This document shows positions 25,978-33,647 of a stretch of DNA of 41,219 nt, piece by piece. The notes below the pieces were generated by a model. The model did no database searches. It was not told the origin of the DNA and saw only the letters and a program-made list of their open reading frames with translations. Every line of letters starts with the position of its first letter. Within the stretch, counting starts at the first letter, position 1. The stretch is from Rickettsiales bacterium. GTDB lineage: Bacteria > Pseudomonadota > Alphaproteobacteria > Rickettsiales > Rickettsiaceae. The DNA lies in contig NVVL01000049.1 of NCBI GenBank assembly GCA_002402195.1, forward strand, positions 1-41,219, read 5' to 3'. The position numbers and the translations under genes are program-made.

Positions 25978-27510
25978 TTATTTTTCTACAATGTTTTGAA
26001 TCTGCCTACCTAGTTCTTCATCCCCAGCGTATATGTCTACTTCAACTCCATCACGCCAGTTATCAGTGCTCACCTTCAATTCATTCTGTATGGTAAACTC
26101 TCTTCCTCCGTATTCAATAGTAGGCTCCATGTAATCACCAATAGTTTTAAATACTCTAGCCATCTTAGCATAGTCACCATCAAGCGGGGATTGTCCTAAC
26201 AAGCTATCATGTACCTGTGCTAGTAGTTCTGGCGCACACATATCTGGTCGTCTATCATAGTAGAATTTTTCCATTCCAGTATTTACTATATCAACGACTG
26301 TGGATTGGGGTAAGAAGGCGTATGCTTCCTTAAACAGTTTCTCTTCCCATCTACCGAGGAAGCGCATAGATCTACCGAAGCAGTTTGTGAGGGTTCTGTC
26401 CTGCTGTAGCTTATCCTGTATACTCTTATGCCATAGGTTGACTCCTGGATATACAATATGCTTATACATGTGGCATATACGTTTTGCGTCACCCTCAAGC
26501 ATCTCATTAATAAGAGCAAACATCTTGTAACCCTCGTCATAGTTCAGACCATGATTACTCTTCTTACCACACTGTCTAATAGTCATAGTACGGGGCAAGA
26601 ATACTGCTTGTTCATACGCATGTTGATTAGCAAGGCTACCCTTTATTAACTTTGCTCGACCTTGGGATACTAAATTAGGGTCGTTTGTATGACCGATTAT
26701 AGCATCCTCCTCTTGTATAAGTTCGATTGGTACACCTGTCATAAGATGGGCAGTATAGGCGTGAGGGTCTAAGCCCTCCTCAACAACCTTAATCATATTA
26801 GCATCGCCGCTAAGGTAGGCTACCGCTACCCACTCAGCGCCTTTCTTATCAATCTCCCACATCAAGTTACCAGGGTCTGGTACTATGAATCCTTTGAACT
26901 CTAACGGAAGATTTTGCATATTCATACCTGTGCCGAATATAGTCTTAGATGAGGATAGGCGACCAAACTTCGTACCTCTTGGATTGTATGAGCAGCGAAG
27001 TCTACCATCTTTGTCATACTCCATGTCTAGGTAAGTGCCGACCATCTTACGCATACCTCTTATATCTTGGACTAGCGTTGCTTCGTAGAGTCCTTTCCTA
27101 GCCGCTGTTCCACGAGCAATTCGTTGCATCGCCTTATCGTCAGTTGTAACGGACTTCTTATACTGTCCACCCACGCGTTTAGAGTTATAGTATGGAGGTA
27201 TGTTTTTTTCAACGTAGAAGTAGGTTTGACAATCTTTCGGACTATTAACATTAAGTTCTCTTCCACATAGTTCATTAAGACGTAGCTGCTTCCTATCTAT
27301 TTGTTCGTGTAAGCTCTTCCTCAGTATGTCCAGCTTCTTAAAATCTACCTTCACACCTCTTGTCATCATATACATCAGAGGGTTTAACAACCTCATAGTG
27401 AAGTCATACGTATAGGCAGAGTCCTTTGTAACCTTCCAGATCTCCTCCTTACATTGGAGAGTATTAGCTACGTCATAACCATTATATATTAGTACTGATT
27501 CATCTAACAT
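25978..27510 (-). CDS. family A DNA polymerase, polymerase part, 510 aa
   Basis: Motif A is EIDKKGAEW (219-227, with catalytic Asp and the Glu at +5). Motif B is RQCGKKSNHGLNY (312-324). Motif C is QVHDSLL (432-438). The position equivalent to E. coli Pol I Phe762 is His320, and HDE of motif C reads HDS. The N-terminus begins with YNGYD (9-13), which fits exonuclease motif III (YxxxD). The rest of the exonuclease is encoded in the upstream gene. It replicates phage DNA. Confidence 0.85.
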   Translation of the reverse strand: MLDESVLIYNGYDVANTLQCKEEIWKVTKDSAYTYDFTMRLLNPLMYMMTRGVKVDFKKLDILRKSLHEQIDRKQLRLNELCGRELNVNSPKDCQTYFYVEKNIPPYYNSKRVGGQYKKSVTTDDKAMQRIARGTAARKGLYEATLVQDIRGMRKMVGTYLDMEYDKDGRLRCSYNPRGTKFGRLSSSKTIFGTGMNMQNLPLEFKGFIVPDPGNLMWEIDKKGAEWVAVAYLSGDANMIKVVEEGLDPHAYTAHLMTGVPIELIQEEDAIIGHTNDPNLVSQGRAKLIKGSLANQHAYEQAVFLPRTMTIRQCGKKSNHGLNYDEGYKMFALINEMLEGDAKRICHMYKHIVYPGVNLWHKSIQDKLQQDRTLTNCFGRSMRFLGRWEEKLFKEAYAFLPQSTVVDIVNTGMEKFYYDRRPDMCAPELLAQVHDSLLGQSPLDGDYAKMARVFKTIGDYMEPTIEYGGREFTIQNELKVSTDNWRDGVEVDIYAGDEELGRQIQNIVEK

Positions 27511-27525
27511 GATACATACCCCACT

Positions 27526-27657
27526 TTATTTTTCCACCCATGAACTTGCTTTTCGTAATCCTGCTGTAAACCCTATACTGACAGTCTGTAGTATAATACC
27601 AAGAAGGAATGGTATCGCCGCTATTACTGCTAATAAAAATCTTATTACATTCTTCAT
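27526..27657 (-). CDS. small membrane protein between exonuclease and polymerase, 43 aa
   Basis: ATG at 27657 is preceded by GAGGTTCCTT. One hydrophobic span, FLLAVIAAIPFLLGIIL, covers residues 6-22, followed by a short basic tail. It sits between the gene carrying exonuclease motifs I and II and the polymerase gene that carries motif III. A membrane role unrelated to replication is likely, which makes the location odd. Confidence 0.6.
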   Translation of the reverse strand: MKNVIRFLLAVIAAIPFLLGIILQTVSIGFTAGLRKASSWVEK

Positions 27658-27674
27658 AAGGAACCTCGTTATTA

Positions 27675-28682
27675 TTAAGCATCGTTTTTGATTTGGTCTT
27701 TTTTCTTCCAACTTACCATATCTTTCCAGTAAGGACGGTTACAGTATATACTTGTTAGAAAGGCTAAAGATTTAAGAAACTCTGGATAGGCGATACTGTG
27801 CCTTATCATGGTGTCATATATAGTGCCGCGTGTTACAATCCTATTACGAGCAAGCAAAAACTGCATATCGAATATAAAGTTCTGACCAGTCTTTGCTATG
27901 TTCTCGTCATACATAATGATAGCAACCAAACGCCAGAGGTTAATTTCCTGCTCAAGCGTGTATAAATCTTTGCCATAGAAAGGAATTACTATACTAGTAT
28001 CTATCGATTTACCAAAACCTATACAAGAACACTCATAGTTAATCACTTCAATATCTATACTGACATGCTTCCATGTAGCTATCTCCTCTAACCACGTAAC
28101 AGCATCTAGATAAGTACGAGCAATCTCAACCTTAGTCAGGTCATACTTTAATCCTTTATAAGATGAATGCTCCTTTGCTTTATTCATATCGTGGGATATG
28201 TAATGACGAGCTATGTAGTCACCGAACTGAACCTTTGCTGGATGTATGGTAGGGATGACCTTTAGCAAAGGGTTGAATACACAAGGGAATATATAACCAC
28301 GACACTTAGTTACATCCATCCGTCCAGTTAAGGCGAAGGTAGCAGCCTCTCCCATAGCAATTACTATGTTACAGTCTAGTTCAGATATTTCTTTTTTCAA
28401 GGCGTTTACGGCTTCCTTACCTAGGTCTGTGAATCCTTTCTTCTCACGATAGTATAGTGTAAACTTTGCTTCTATCTTAACTATGTTAGTTGCATAAACA
28501 TCTGCGCGGGTAAGATTAGCTCCATGTAGACATTGCTCGTATATAGTGCCAACAGGTCCTGAGAATACTCTACCAGAGCGGATTTCCCACTTAGACATAG
28601 ACTCACCTACGATACATATCTTACTTGATTTCTCCCCATCACCGAAGTAGGAGCGTTCCTGTTGTACTGGTATGAATGGCAT
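27675..28682 (-). CDS. UDG-like domain fused to 3'-5' exonuclease (partial), 335 aa
   Basis: ATG at 28682 has GGGGTG just upstream and is preferred to GTG at 28691. Residues 20-160 resemble family 4/5 uracil-DNA glycosylases: VGESMSKWEIRSGRVFSGPVG, ATNIVK and IPTIHPAKV. Residues 205-320 are a DnaQ-type exonuclease with motif I SIDIE (about 209) and motif II QNFIFD (about 268). Motif III is missing here and lies at the start of the polymerase gene. UDG-exonuclease-polymerase order is known in SPO1-type polymerases; here it is split. Confidence 0.65.
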   Translation of the reverse strand: MPFIPVQQERSYFGDGEKSSKICIVGESMSKWEIRSGRVFSGPVGTIYEQCLHGANLTRADVYATNIVKIEAKFTLYYREKKGFTDLGKEAVNALKKEISELDCNIVIAMGEAATFALTGRMDVTKCRGYIFPCVFNPLLKVIPTIHPAKVQFGDYIARHYISHDMNKAKEHSSYKGLKYDLTKVEIARTYLDAVTWLEEIATWKHVSIDIEVINYECSCIGFGKSIDTSIVIPFYGKDLYTLEQEINLWRLVAIIMYDENIAKTGQNFIFDMQFLLARNRIVTRGTIYDTMIRHSIAYPEFLKSLAFLTSIYCNRPYWKDMVSWKKKDQIKNDA

Positions 28683-28683
28683 A

Positions 28684-29025
28684 TCACACACCCCATGGAA
28701 TATATACGATTGGTTTTCCTAACTCATTAGCTTTTTCTATCTCCTTGGCAACACCCCCACTAACCTCCCAATCAGGTAGGCATAGGACGTGTAGTATATC
28801 ACACCGTTCGATTAAGAATACATCTAAATCTTCCCAAAAGGAGAATCCATGCGCCTTAATACCTAAGGCTTCTGCCATGTTATGAGAGTGAGCAATAGGA
28901 GAGAATGCTATATTACCACAACAGATAAGGTTAGCAGTATACTTACATACCATATCAAATCTTTGTTGTCTTACACTAGCTTGTTGGTTAGAGTAAGGAC
29001 TTGCTACATATATAAAAGGTTTCAT
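28684..29025 (-). CDS. DUF1937/nucleoside deoxyribosyltransferase-like protein, 113 aa
   Basis: The sequence YVASPYS near residue 6, followed by the SGGVAKEIEKANELGKPIVY segment (89-108), matches the DUF1937 and nucleoside 2-deoxyribosyltransferase fold, where the Glu in the late helix acts in base exchange. The family salvages or modifies nucleotides. The start overlaps the upstream stop as ATGA. It belongs to the replication operon. Substrate unknown. Confidence 0.65.
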   Translation of the reverse strand: MKPFIYVASPYSNQQASVRQQRFDMVCKYTANLICCGNIAFSPIAHSHNMAEALGIKAHGFSFWEDLDVFLIERCDILHVLCLPDWEVSGGVAKEIEKANELGKPIVYIPWGV

Positions 29026-29231
29026 TCTATAAACTCCAGTCCTAGAAAATTAGGATAAAATTGTTGCCAACTATGAATCTCGCCACCGGTATTTAAGTTC
29101 ACCTTTATCATCCCCTTTGGATACTCCTCATTGGGGATGATAATAGCAAAGACTTGATACATCTTTTCGTGAATCACTAACTTAGTATTCTGAGTCACTG
29201 TCTTATCTGTACCTTTACGTACTAACCTCAT
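29022..29231 (-). CDS. hypothetical protein, 69 aa
   Basis: ATG is preceded by AGGAGAATACC. The protein is a mix of short strands with a Trp-Gln-Gln centre and no recognised motif. Its start lies inside the end of the ParB-methyltransferase gene, and its stop overlaps the start of the DUF1937-like gene (ATGA), so it is translationally coupled on both sides. Confidence 0.5.
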   Translation of the reverse strand: MRLVRKGTDKTVTQNTKLVIHEKMYQVFAIIIPNEEYPKGMIKVNLNTGGEIHSWQQFYPNFLGLEFIE

Positions 29232-30543
29232 CGGTATTCTCCTCTAGTATGTCTGCTCCAAAGCCATCTTCTAGTAACGACGCAAGGAACAGAGGTTTAT
29301 TATTCTCATTAAGCTCCCAGCCAAAACCGGTGCAATGATTCTGGTATGCAGCCCTTAGTGTTATGCCTGAACCAAGGAACGGAACCATAATAATTGAGTT
29401 TGGGTGAACAAATGTCTTTATTATTTCATTCATCAGAGCAAGGGGGCGTTGTGTAGGGTGGTACTTCTGTGCCGCTGGGGTTGGTTTAAAAGAGAATACA
29501 TTACTACGCCCTTGCTTCTGCACCTCCGGCTTACCCTTACGTGCGATAAGGAATGGTTCATAGCAACGTGCTAAGTATGTCTTAGGCTGATTTGTCTGAC
29601 CAGAACCCTCTTTACCATCCTCTCCTTTAAGCCATATCCCAGGTACTGGGTCAACTATAAAGCCAACATCTTCCAAAGAATCTCGTATGAGTTGTTGCCA
29701 TTGGAAAGCGTGCCAGAAGATAACCCAGCAATCCTCACCTGCACAATTAAACACATCAGTACATGTACGTGTAATAAAATCTTCATAATCATTAGTCTTT
29801 ACCTCGTTGTAATTAGTTATGCTTCCGTCCTTTGTCAAGTCAGCCTTCTTAATATTCTGCAGGTCAATGGCATAAGGGGGGTCTATCTCAATCAAACTTA
29901 CCATACTATTAGGATTAGCATCATACATTTCTTCCATGCCTAGGAAAGCATCCCCTATCGTATAATGAGTAACAGCAGCCAGTATAGCAGGATTCTCTTT
30001 ATGCTTATCCACCGCTTGTTGGGCATCTATCTTTTTAGATATATTAACTAGGACTTTATTAGCATCAGCCTCGGTTTTACAATTCTTAAGTTCCGGTACA
30101 TTCTTTAAGGCTTCGGCTAACTTTAAGTCTTTTGCTACAGCACTCTTACCTTTACCTAGTAACTCAGCAGTCTTCCGCCCACTCCAATTAGGGTCATTAG
30201 CCTTCTTAAGCTGGTCTATGTAATCAGTCAGCTCGGCTCTCTCATGCCAGGTCATATCCTGCCTGTATAGGTTTTCTACTAACTCAACCTCACGTAAGTC
30301 TACCTCAGAGGAGGAATCCTCCAGCATTATGCAATCAATATGAGATAGTTGACCCATCACATGAGCCATGTATCGCCGACCACCTGCCATTAACTCCTTC
30401 TTAGAGTTGATAGTAACAGGTTGTATTAGTCCCGTCTCTTTGATAGATGTACTAAGTTCTTCAATACCCTCATACTTTTTACGGAATCTCTTACCTATTA
30501 TTATATCCACTATAGGTATAGATATAAGCTTACGATTACTCAT
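29215..30543 (-). CDS. ParB-domain/DNA methyltransferase fusion, 442 aa
   Basis: ATG 30543 overlaps the upstream stop and has GAGG nine bases before it; a longer start is unlikely. Residues 5-100 form a ParB N-terminal domain with GGRRYMAH and VENLYRQDMTWHERAE (ParB boxes II and III, CTP-binding). A helix-turn-helix follows (SGRKTAELLGKGKSAVAKDL). The second half is an N6-adenine or N4-cytosine methyltransferase with EIDPPY (about 220) and PFLGSG (about 388). It probably modifies phage DNA. The ParB part may use the parS-like site at 169-184. Confidence 0.8.
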   Translation of the reverse strand: MSNRKLISIPIVDIIIGKRFRKKYEGIEELSTSIKETGLIQPVTINSKKELMAGGRRYMAHVMGQLSHIDCIMLEDSSSEVDLREVELVENLYRQDMTWHERAELTDYIDQLKKANDPNWSGRKTAELLGKGKSAVAKDLKLAEALKNVPELKNCKTEADANKVLVNISKKIDAQQAVDKHKENPAILAAVTHYTIGDAFLGMEEMYDANPNSMVSLIEIDPPYAIDLQNIKKADLTKDGSITNYNEVKTNDYEDFITRTCTDVFNCAGEDCWVIFWHAFQWQQLIRDSLEDVGFIVDPVPGIWLKGEDGKEGSGQTNQPKTYLARCYEPFLIARKGKPEVQKQGRSNVFSFKPTPAAQKYHPTQRPLALMNEIIKTFVHPNSIIMVPFLGSGITLRAAYQNHCTGFGWELNENNKPLFLASLLEDGFGADILEENTDEVST

Positions 30544-30826
30544 GGTCTCTTTCCTCATCTTTGTATTGCACATCTAAGGCAAATAATGTTAGTAATTTTT
30601 CTTGGTCTGCTATGTTATGTATATGTGTTATGGAACTGGTATCCTTGTTCTTATCATTAAATAGGATTACTATACTCCCTTCTGAGAATTCAACCCTAAG
30701 GTCCTCGTCCATATGTATTATAGATGTTTCCTTACCTTTGATTAGCTTAGTATTAATCTTTGTATATTTATTAAAGAACAACATGAACGGAGGAGGTTTC
30801 TGTAGTACATATATCTGTAGAGCCAT
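30536..30826 (-). CDS. hypothetical protein, 96 aa
   Basis: The start codon overlaps the stop of the upstream gene, and its end overlaps the ATG of the ParB-methyltransferase gene (ATGAGTAA). The first half is beta-rich with lysines, the second acidic. No motif is recognised. Overlap at both ends shows it is part of the leftward replication operon. Confidence 0.5.
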   Translation of the reverse strand: MALQIYVLQKPPPFMLFFNKYTKINTKLIKGKETSIIHMDEDLRVEFSEGSIVILFNDKNKDTSSITHIHNIADQEKLLTLFALDVQYKDEERDHE

Positions 30827-31128
30827 TATGTATTCTCTGCTAGATTAGCCATCAGTTTTTCTATCTCTTCTTCTGACATATTCTTTACTAGATTCTTAAT
30901 CTTATTGCTAACAACCTTTGTTTTTTTCTTACCTGCTTTTTTCTTATGCGCTTGGTGGCTAGGTTTTAGTACATATTTATTATACCTACACGCTCGGACT
31001 ATCTGTTCCTGCTCATTCGCAGAAATGTCTAGGAAGTTTGGTAGTATATCTTCAATCTGTCTTGCCATAGTATATATCCGCCATTTCGTTTTTTCCCAAT
31101 TCCCTGCCTCGTATACGTCCACAAGCAT
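30826..31128 (-). CDS. hypothetical basic protein with MSEEEI tail motif, 100 aa
   Basis: ATG 31128 is used here; an internal ATG 60 bases downstream (MARQIED) is possible, since neither has a strong ribosome-binding site. A very basic segment (HKKKAGKKKTK) lies in the middle. The C-terminus VKNMSEEEIEKLMANL is like the ends of the 131-aa (811-1206) and 120-aa (34724-35086) proteins. This helix may be a shared interaction tag. Confidence 0.5.
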   Translation of the reverse strand: MLVDVYEAGNWEKTKWRIYTMARQIEDILPNFLDISANEQEQIVRACRYNKYVLKPSHQAHKKKAGKKKTKVVSNKIKNLVKNMSEEEIEKLMANLAENT

Positions 31129-31176
31129 AGCACACCGCTGACCATATTAGTAGACACATAACTATAGTTGGTACAT

Positions 31177-31392
31177 TCATTCTTCTATTTTTACTAACTT
31201 AACGTTATGCTTAACAAGAGCGGAGTAAAAATCTCCTGAGGAATCCTGTTCAAGATCTTTTATTAGTATCTCTACTATGTTACGTATAATATCAGACTTT
31301 GCTCCCCAAGGTAACATCTTATTCAGCAGAGTATTTTGTTCACTGTCTATTACTATATTTATTCTTGTTGTGCTATCATTATCCGATGACAT
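31177..31392 (-). CDS. ribbon-helix-helix regulator, 71 aa
   Basis: The start is ATG 31392 with AGAGGTAAT upstream; an upstream TTG would overlap the palindrome. The sequence TRINIVIDSEQNTLLNKML is a beta strand and first helix, and PWGAKSDIIRNIVEILIKDLE gives the turn and second helix of an Arc/MetJ-type RHH fold. PWGxxSxxxRxxxExL is a recurrent phage RHH pattern. The sixth GTCCA-N5-TGGAC palindrome lies 17 bases upstream, a natural place for autoregulation. Confidence 0.65.
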   Translation of the reverse strand: MSSDNDSTTRINIVIDSEQNTLLNKMLPWGAKSDIIRNIVEILIKDLEQDSSGDFYSALVKHNVKLVKIEE

Positions 31393-31408
31393 TTTTATTA
31401 CCTCTTGT

Positions 31409-31423
31409 GTCCATTTGGTGGAC
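31409..31423. promoter_or_regulatory. GTCCA-N5-TGGAC palindrome, copy 6
   Basis: GTCCATTTGGTGGAC lies between the stop of the 90-aa gene (31429) and the start of the ribbon-helix-helix gene (31392). The position suits an operator or hairpin controlling that gene. Confidence 0.65.
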
Positions 31424-31428
31424 AATAG

Positions 31429-31701
31429 TTATTTACAAAATAGTATTCTATCAAGATCCTCTATCTGCTTTAATATTATATCCTGGTCTTCAAACAGTTT
31501 AGTAGGGGCGGATTCTAATACCTCACGTAAACACATATCCTGCTGAGGTATTAGTTGGCTCTCTATCGAATTGTCATTTCCAGATATCTTAGACAATACT
31601 ATAGATAGTTGTACTTGTATCTGCCCCATTCTATTAACCGCGTTGTTTAATTCTGTAGGCATAGGTACGCCTACTATTTCACTATTTAATTGGTCACTCA
31701 T
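31429..31701 (-). CDS. hypothetical helical protein, 90 aa
   Basis: ATG 31701 is preceded by TTAAGGAACAAGAT and is preferred to an upstream in-frame ATG that falls in the structured leader. The protein is helical with leucine and isoleucine spacing suggestive of a coiled coil (NNAVNRMGQIQVQLSIVLSK). No family is recognised. Confidence 0.5.
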   Translation of the reverse strand: MSDQLNSEIVGVPMPTELNNAVNRMGQIQVQLSIVLSKISGNDNSIESQLIPQQDMCLREVLESAPTKLFEDQDIILKQIEDLDRILFCK

Positions 31702-31737
31702 ATCTTGTTCCTTAAAAAGTACCCTAGGTGCTAAGCC

Positions 31738-31842
31738 CAAGAGTCAAGTTAATAAACCGCCTTAGCACGGTATTGGGTGTGAGGTTGCAGCATAGACCCC
31801 CCACGTAGCCTACGATGGCTCACCTACTACTGGAGACTCGCA
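31738..31842 (-). ncRNA. structured GC-rich leader, possible regulatory RNA
   Basis: This non-coding stretch between two leftward genes is visibly more GC-rich than its surroundings. GTGCTAAG (31738-31745) and CTTAGCAC (31771-31778) form a perfect 8-bp stem. On the transcribed strand AGCC/GGCT and GUGGGG/CCUCAC can also pair. It does not fit a tRNA: no T-loop consensus and no CCA end. It may be a riboswitch, attenuator or small RNA. Confidence 0.4.
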
Positions 31843-32268
31843 TTACTCGGAAGCTAAGAAAGGTATTGACAAACGATTAACCTCATATGGGCTATCAATA
31901 GGATTACCATCCTTATCTGTATCAACAAGTTCATTAGTCACAGAACAACTAAAGGCATGACCGTATAAAACATCTGTATCAAAGCCTTCTTCGCCGTAGT
32001 CTATACCAGCAACCTCAAGATAACGCTTCAGACCTAAGGACTTCTGGCGCACAGTATCAGCGTCATCCCCTTTGGTTGGTAGTGTTATCCAGTGCTTAAC
32101 AGGCATAGCATCGTCATCGCCATCAATAGCATGTGTGATAGTAAGCATAGCCGAGCCACTATTAGCAGGCTTGTCGCTTACATCAGATATTACTAAGTCA
32201 AAAGCACCTGCTGGCACAGCACTTCTTTCTTTTATTGTTTCATCTAAATTTACTTGAATAAAACTCAT
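31843..32268 (-). CDS. SSB-like/DUF669-type protein, 141 aa
   Basis: ATG 32268 is preceded by AAGGAGAACTCAA. The pattern VPAGAFDLVISDVSDKPANSGSAMLTITHAI, followed by a beta-rich middle and acidic C-terminal part, resembles DUF669-type phage proteins found beside Sak4-like ATPases and thought to bind single-stranded DNA. Gene order here (ATPase, then this) matches that setting. Homology cannot be confirmed by eye. Confidence 0.55.
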   Translation of the reverse strand: MSFIQVNLDETIKERSAVPAGAFDLVISDVSDKPANSGSAMLTITHAIDGDDDAMPVKHWITLPTKGDDADTVRQKSLGLKRYLEVAGIDYGEEGFDTDVLYGHAFSCSVTNELVDTDKDGNPIDSPYEVNRLSIPFLASE

Positions 32269-32290
32269 TTGAGTTCTCCTTCGTTTTGGT

Positions 32291-33082
32291 TTACAGGGTG
32301 TTAAAGAATAATCCACCGAGTCCCTGCCCTTCTAGTGGTTTATCATAGTCGATAGTTATATCCGTCTTATAGTCAAGTCCTTTAGTTGAGCACCTTACTG
32401 TAGGAAACATCCTATCAGGTTTGGTTTGTGCAAGGTAATTGACGTTACCCTTTCCATCGGAGGAAGCCTCCAAATATAGTATCTCGCTGAATAACAACGG
32501 GAGTTTTTGCCTAAGCTGTCCTGTTACCAGTATCTGGTTATAGACTTTCTTAGTTAGTTCATCCTGCAACGTTTTGTAATGAGCAGTTACGTAGAGAGGT
32601 ATCCCTAATCCAGTTAAGGCTCGAAACACATTCTTGATTGCTAACATCTGAGGACCGTAATCATCCTGCTGAGGCCATTGCCCACCACGACCGTTGATTG
32701 CCAATACACCGTCCATCACCATATCAGAGAATGTTGTCAGACTATCAAAGAGGATTACATCAAAGTCGTTGAAGAACCCACTCTCCAGTTTCTTCTCGAA
32801 GTCTTTCTCCCATGCGTTGTAGGCTTCAGCACCAGTCCTAGCTTTAGGTGAAGGTGCCTTGTTCTTTTTACTCAGAGAGGTTAAACGTAACGATACATCA
32901 CATGGGTAGAACTCCTCATATGTAATATCAGCGCCCCTTAGTGACTGAGTTGCATTTGGGTCAAATAGATAGGCAAACTTACGACCTGGGATTGTCAGAA
33001 ACTGAGTTGTTTTACCACCACCTGGGTCGGAATAGACCATCATGCGTGGGGTGTTAGTAGTTATATCTTTAGTATTAGGCAT
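32291..33082 (-). CDS. Sak4-like RecA-fold ATPase, 263 aa
   Basis: The start is ATG 33082, eight bases inside the zinc-ribbon gene and nine bases after AGGAGG; a longer reading would run through that gene. Walker A is SDPGGGKTT (18-26) and Walker B DVILFD (108-113), followed by YVTAHYKT. This matches the AAA_24/Sak4 family of RecA-like phage recombinases that cooperate with SSB in annealing. It lies between the SSB-like and nuclease genes, forming a recombination module. Confidence 0.7.
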   Translation of the reverse strand: MPNTKDITTNTPRMMVYSDPGGGKTTQFLTIPGRKFAYLFDPNATQSLRGADITYEEFYPCDVSLRLTSLSKKNKAPSPKARTGAEAYNAWEKDFEKKLESGFFNDFDVILFDSLTTFSDMVMDGVLAINGRGGQWPQQDDYGPQMLAIKNVFRALTGLGIPLYVTAHYKTLQDELTKKVYNQILVTGQLRQKLPLLFSEILYLEASSDGKGNVNYLAQTKPDRMFPTVRCSTKGLDYKTDITIDYDKPLEGQGLGGLFFNTL

Positions 33083-33209
33083 CATCGCCCTCCTGTTCAT
33101 CATTATCATCTTCCCAGTCACCACCACAAGAGGTGCATGTAACAGGGAAGCCATCACCATCACCTAGGTAGCATCCACACACTTGGCATAGAGTACCATC
33201 TAGTATCAT
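33075..33209 (-). CDS. zinc-ribbon microprotein, 44 aa
   Basis: The ORF encodes LCQVCGCYLGDG and, 14 residues on, VTCTSCGGDW, two CxxC pairs that would bind one zinc. An acidic tail follows (DDNDEQEGDDA). Its last codons carry AGGAGG, the ribosome-binding site for the RecA-like ATPase, whose ATG it overlaps. Coupling suggests a partner of that ATPase or a general DNA/RNA-binding protein. Confidence 0.6.
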   Translation of the reverse strand: MILDGTLCQVCGCYLGDGDGFPVTCTSCGGDWEDDNDEQEGDDA

Positions 33210-33219
33210 ATCTGTATAG

Positions 33220-33480
33220 TCACCCACGGGCTTTATCTACCTCCTTTATAAGATTAAATACACCACGTCCTATGGTAGTGTTATAACTAGTAAGGTACTT
33301 CCCTGTACTAGGCCAAAAATCTATCTTACCTAGGTTGCCAGTAATACAGTAGTGATAACGAGTATGTCGTTTTAGTTCAATACCACGATCGGTTAGTATC
33401 TGGATAGATTGGTCTACATTATTCTCTTTTTTAATCTTCCTTCTACCATCATCTGCATGAGCGTTATAACTATCACTCAT
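33220..33480 (-). CDS. hypothetical protein, 86 aa
   Basis: The start codon overlaps the upstream gene's stop (TAATG). The N-terminus is polar and basic (DDGRRKIKKENN), and the rest has an aromatic-rich beta part (HTRYHYCITGNLGKIDFWPSTGKY) and a short final helix. No family is recognised. It belongs to the recombination operon. Confidence 0.5.
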   Translation of the reverse strand: MSDSYNAHADDGRRKIKKENNVDQSIQILTDRGIELKRHTRYHYCITGNLGKIDFWPSTGKYLTSYNTTIGRGVFNLIKEVDKARG

Positions 33481-33647
33481 TACTCATACCTCTCTAGGCG
33501 TAGATGTTTATAAGTACGTATCTTACATGGGTCTGTTGCAAAACCTCTATAGTTAAAGAACGACCTGAGTAATAAATCACGAGTTACCACTAATGTACCA
33601 CAATATATAGTACCCGCCCACACACGGAAGCCCATGTATTTATCCAT
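33480..33647 (-). CDS. hypothetical basic protein, 55 aa
   Basis: ATG 33647 overlaps the stop of the nuclease gene (ATGGATAA), and its own TAA overlaps the next ATG. The product is basic and aromatic (FRVWAGTIYCG and LRSFFNYRGFATDPCK) with no signal peptide. Tight coupling on both sides is the main evidence that it is translated. Confidence 0.55.
   Translation of the reverse strand: MDKYMGFRVWAGTIYCGTLVVTRDLLLRSFFNYRGFATDPCKIRTYKHLRLERYE

Noticed and set aside
27511..27674. Group I intron splitting the exonuclease and polymerase
   Set aside because: The gap is about 165 bases, too short for a group I intron, and it contains a well-started membrane microgene.
27500..27682. 60-codon leftward ORF overlapping the 43-aa membrane gene
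   Set aside because: It is the out-of-frame shadow of the membrane gene and has no matching ribosome-binding site.
27685..27700. Programmed frameshift at the A6 run near the end of the UDG-exonuclease gene
   Set aside because: The codon phase does not make a proper slippery heptamer, and the shifted frame does not lead into exonuclease or polymerase sequence.
31738..31860. tRNA gene in the structured leader
   Set aside because: The stem and loop spacing do not give a cloverleaf; no GTTCRA T-loop and no acceptor stem with a discriminator base.
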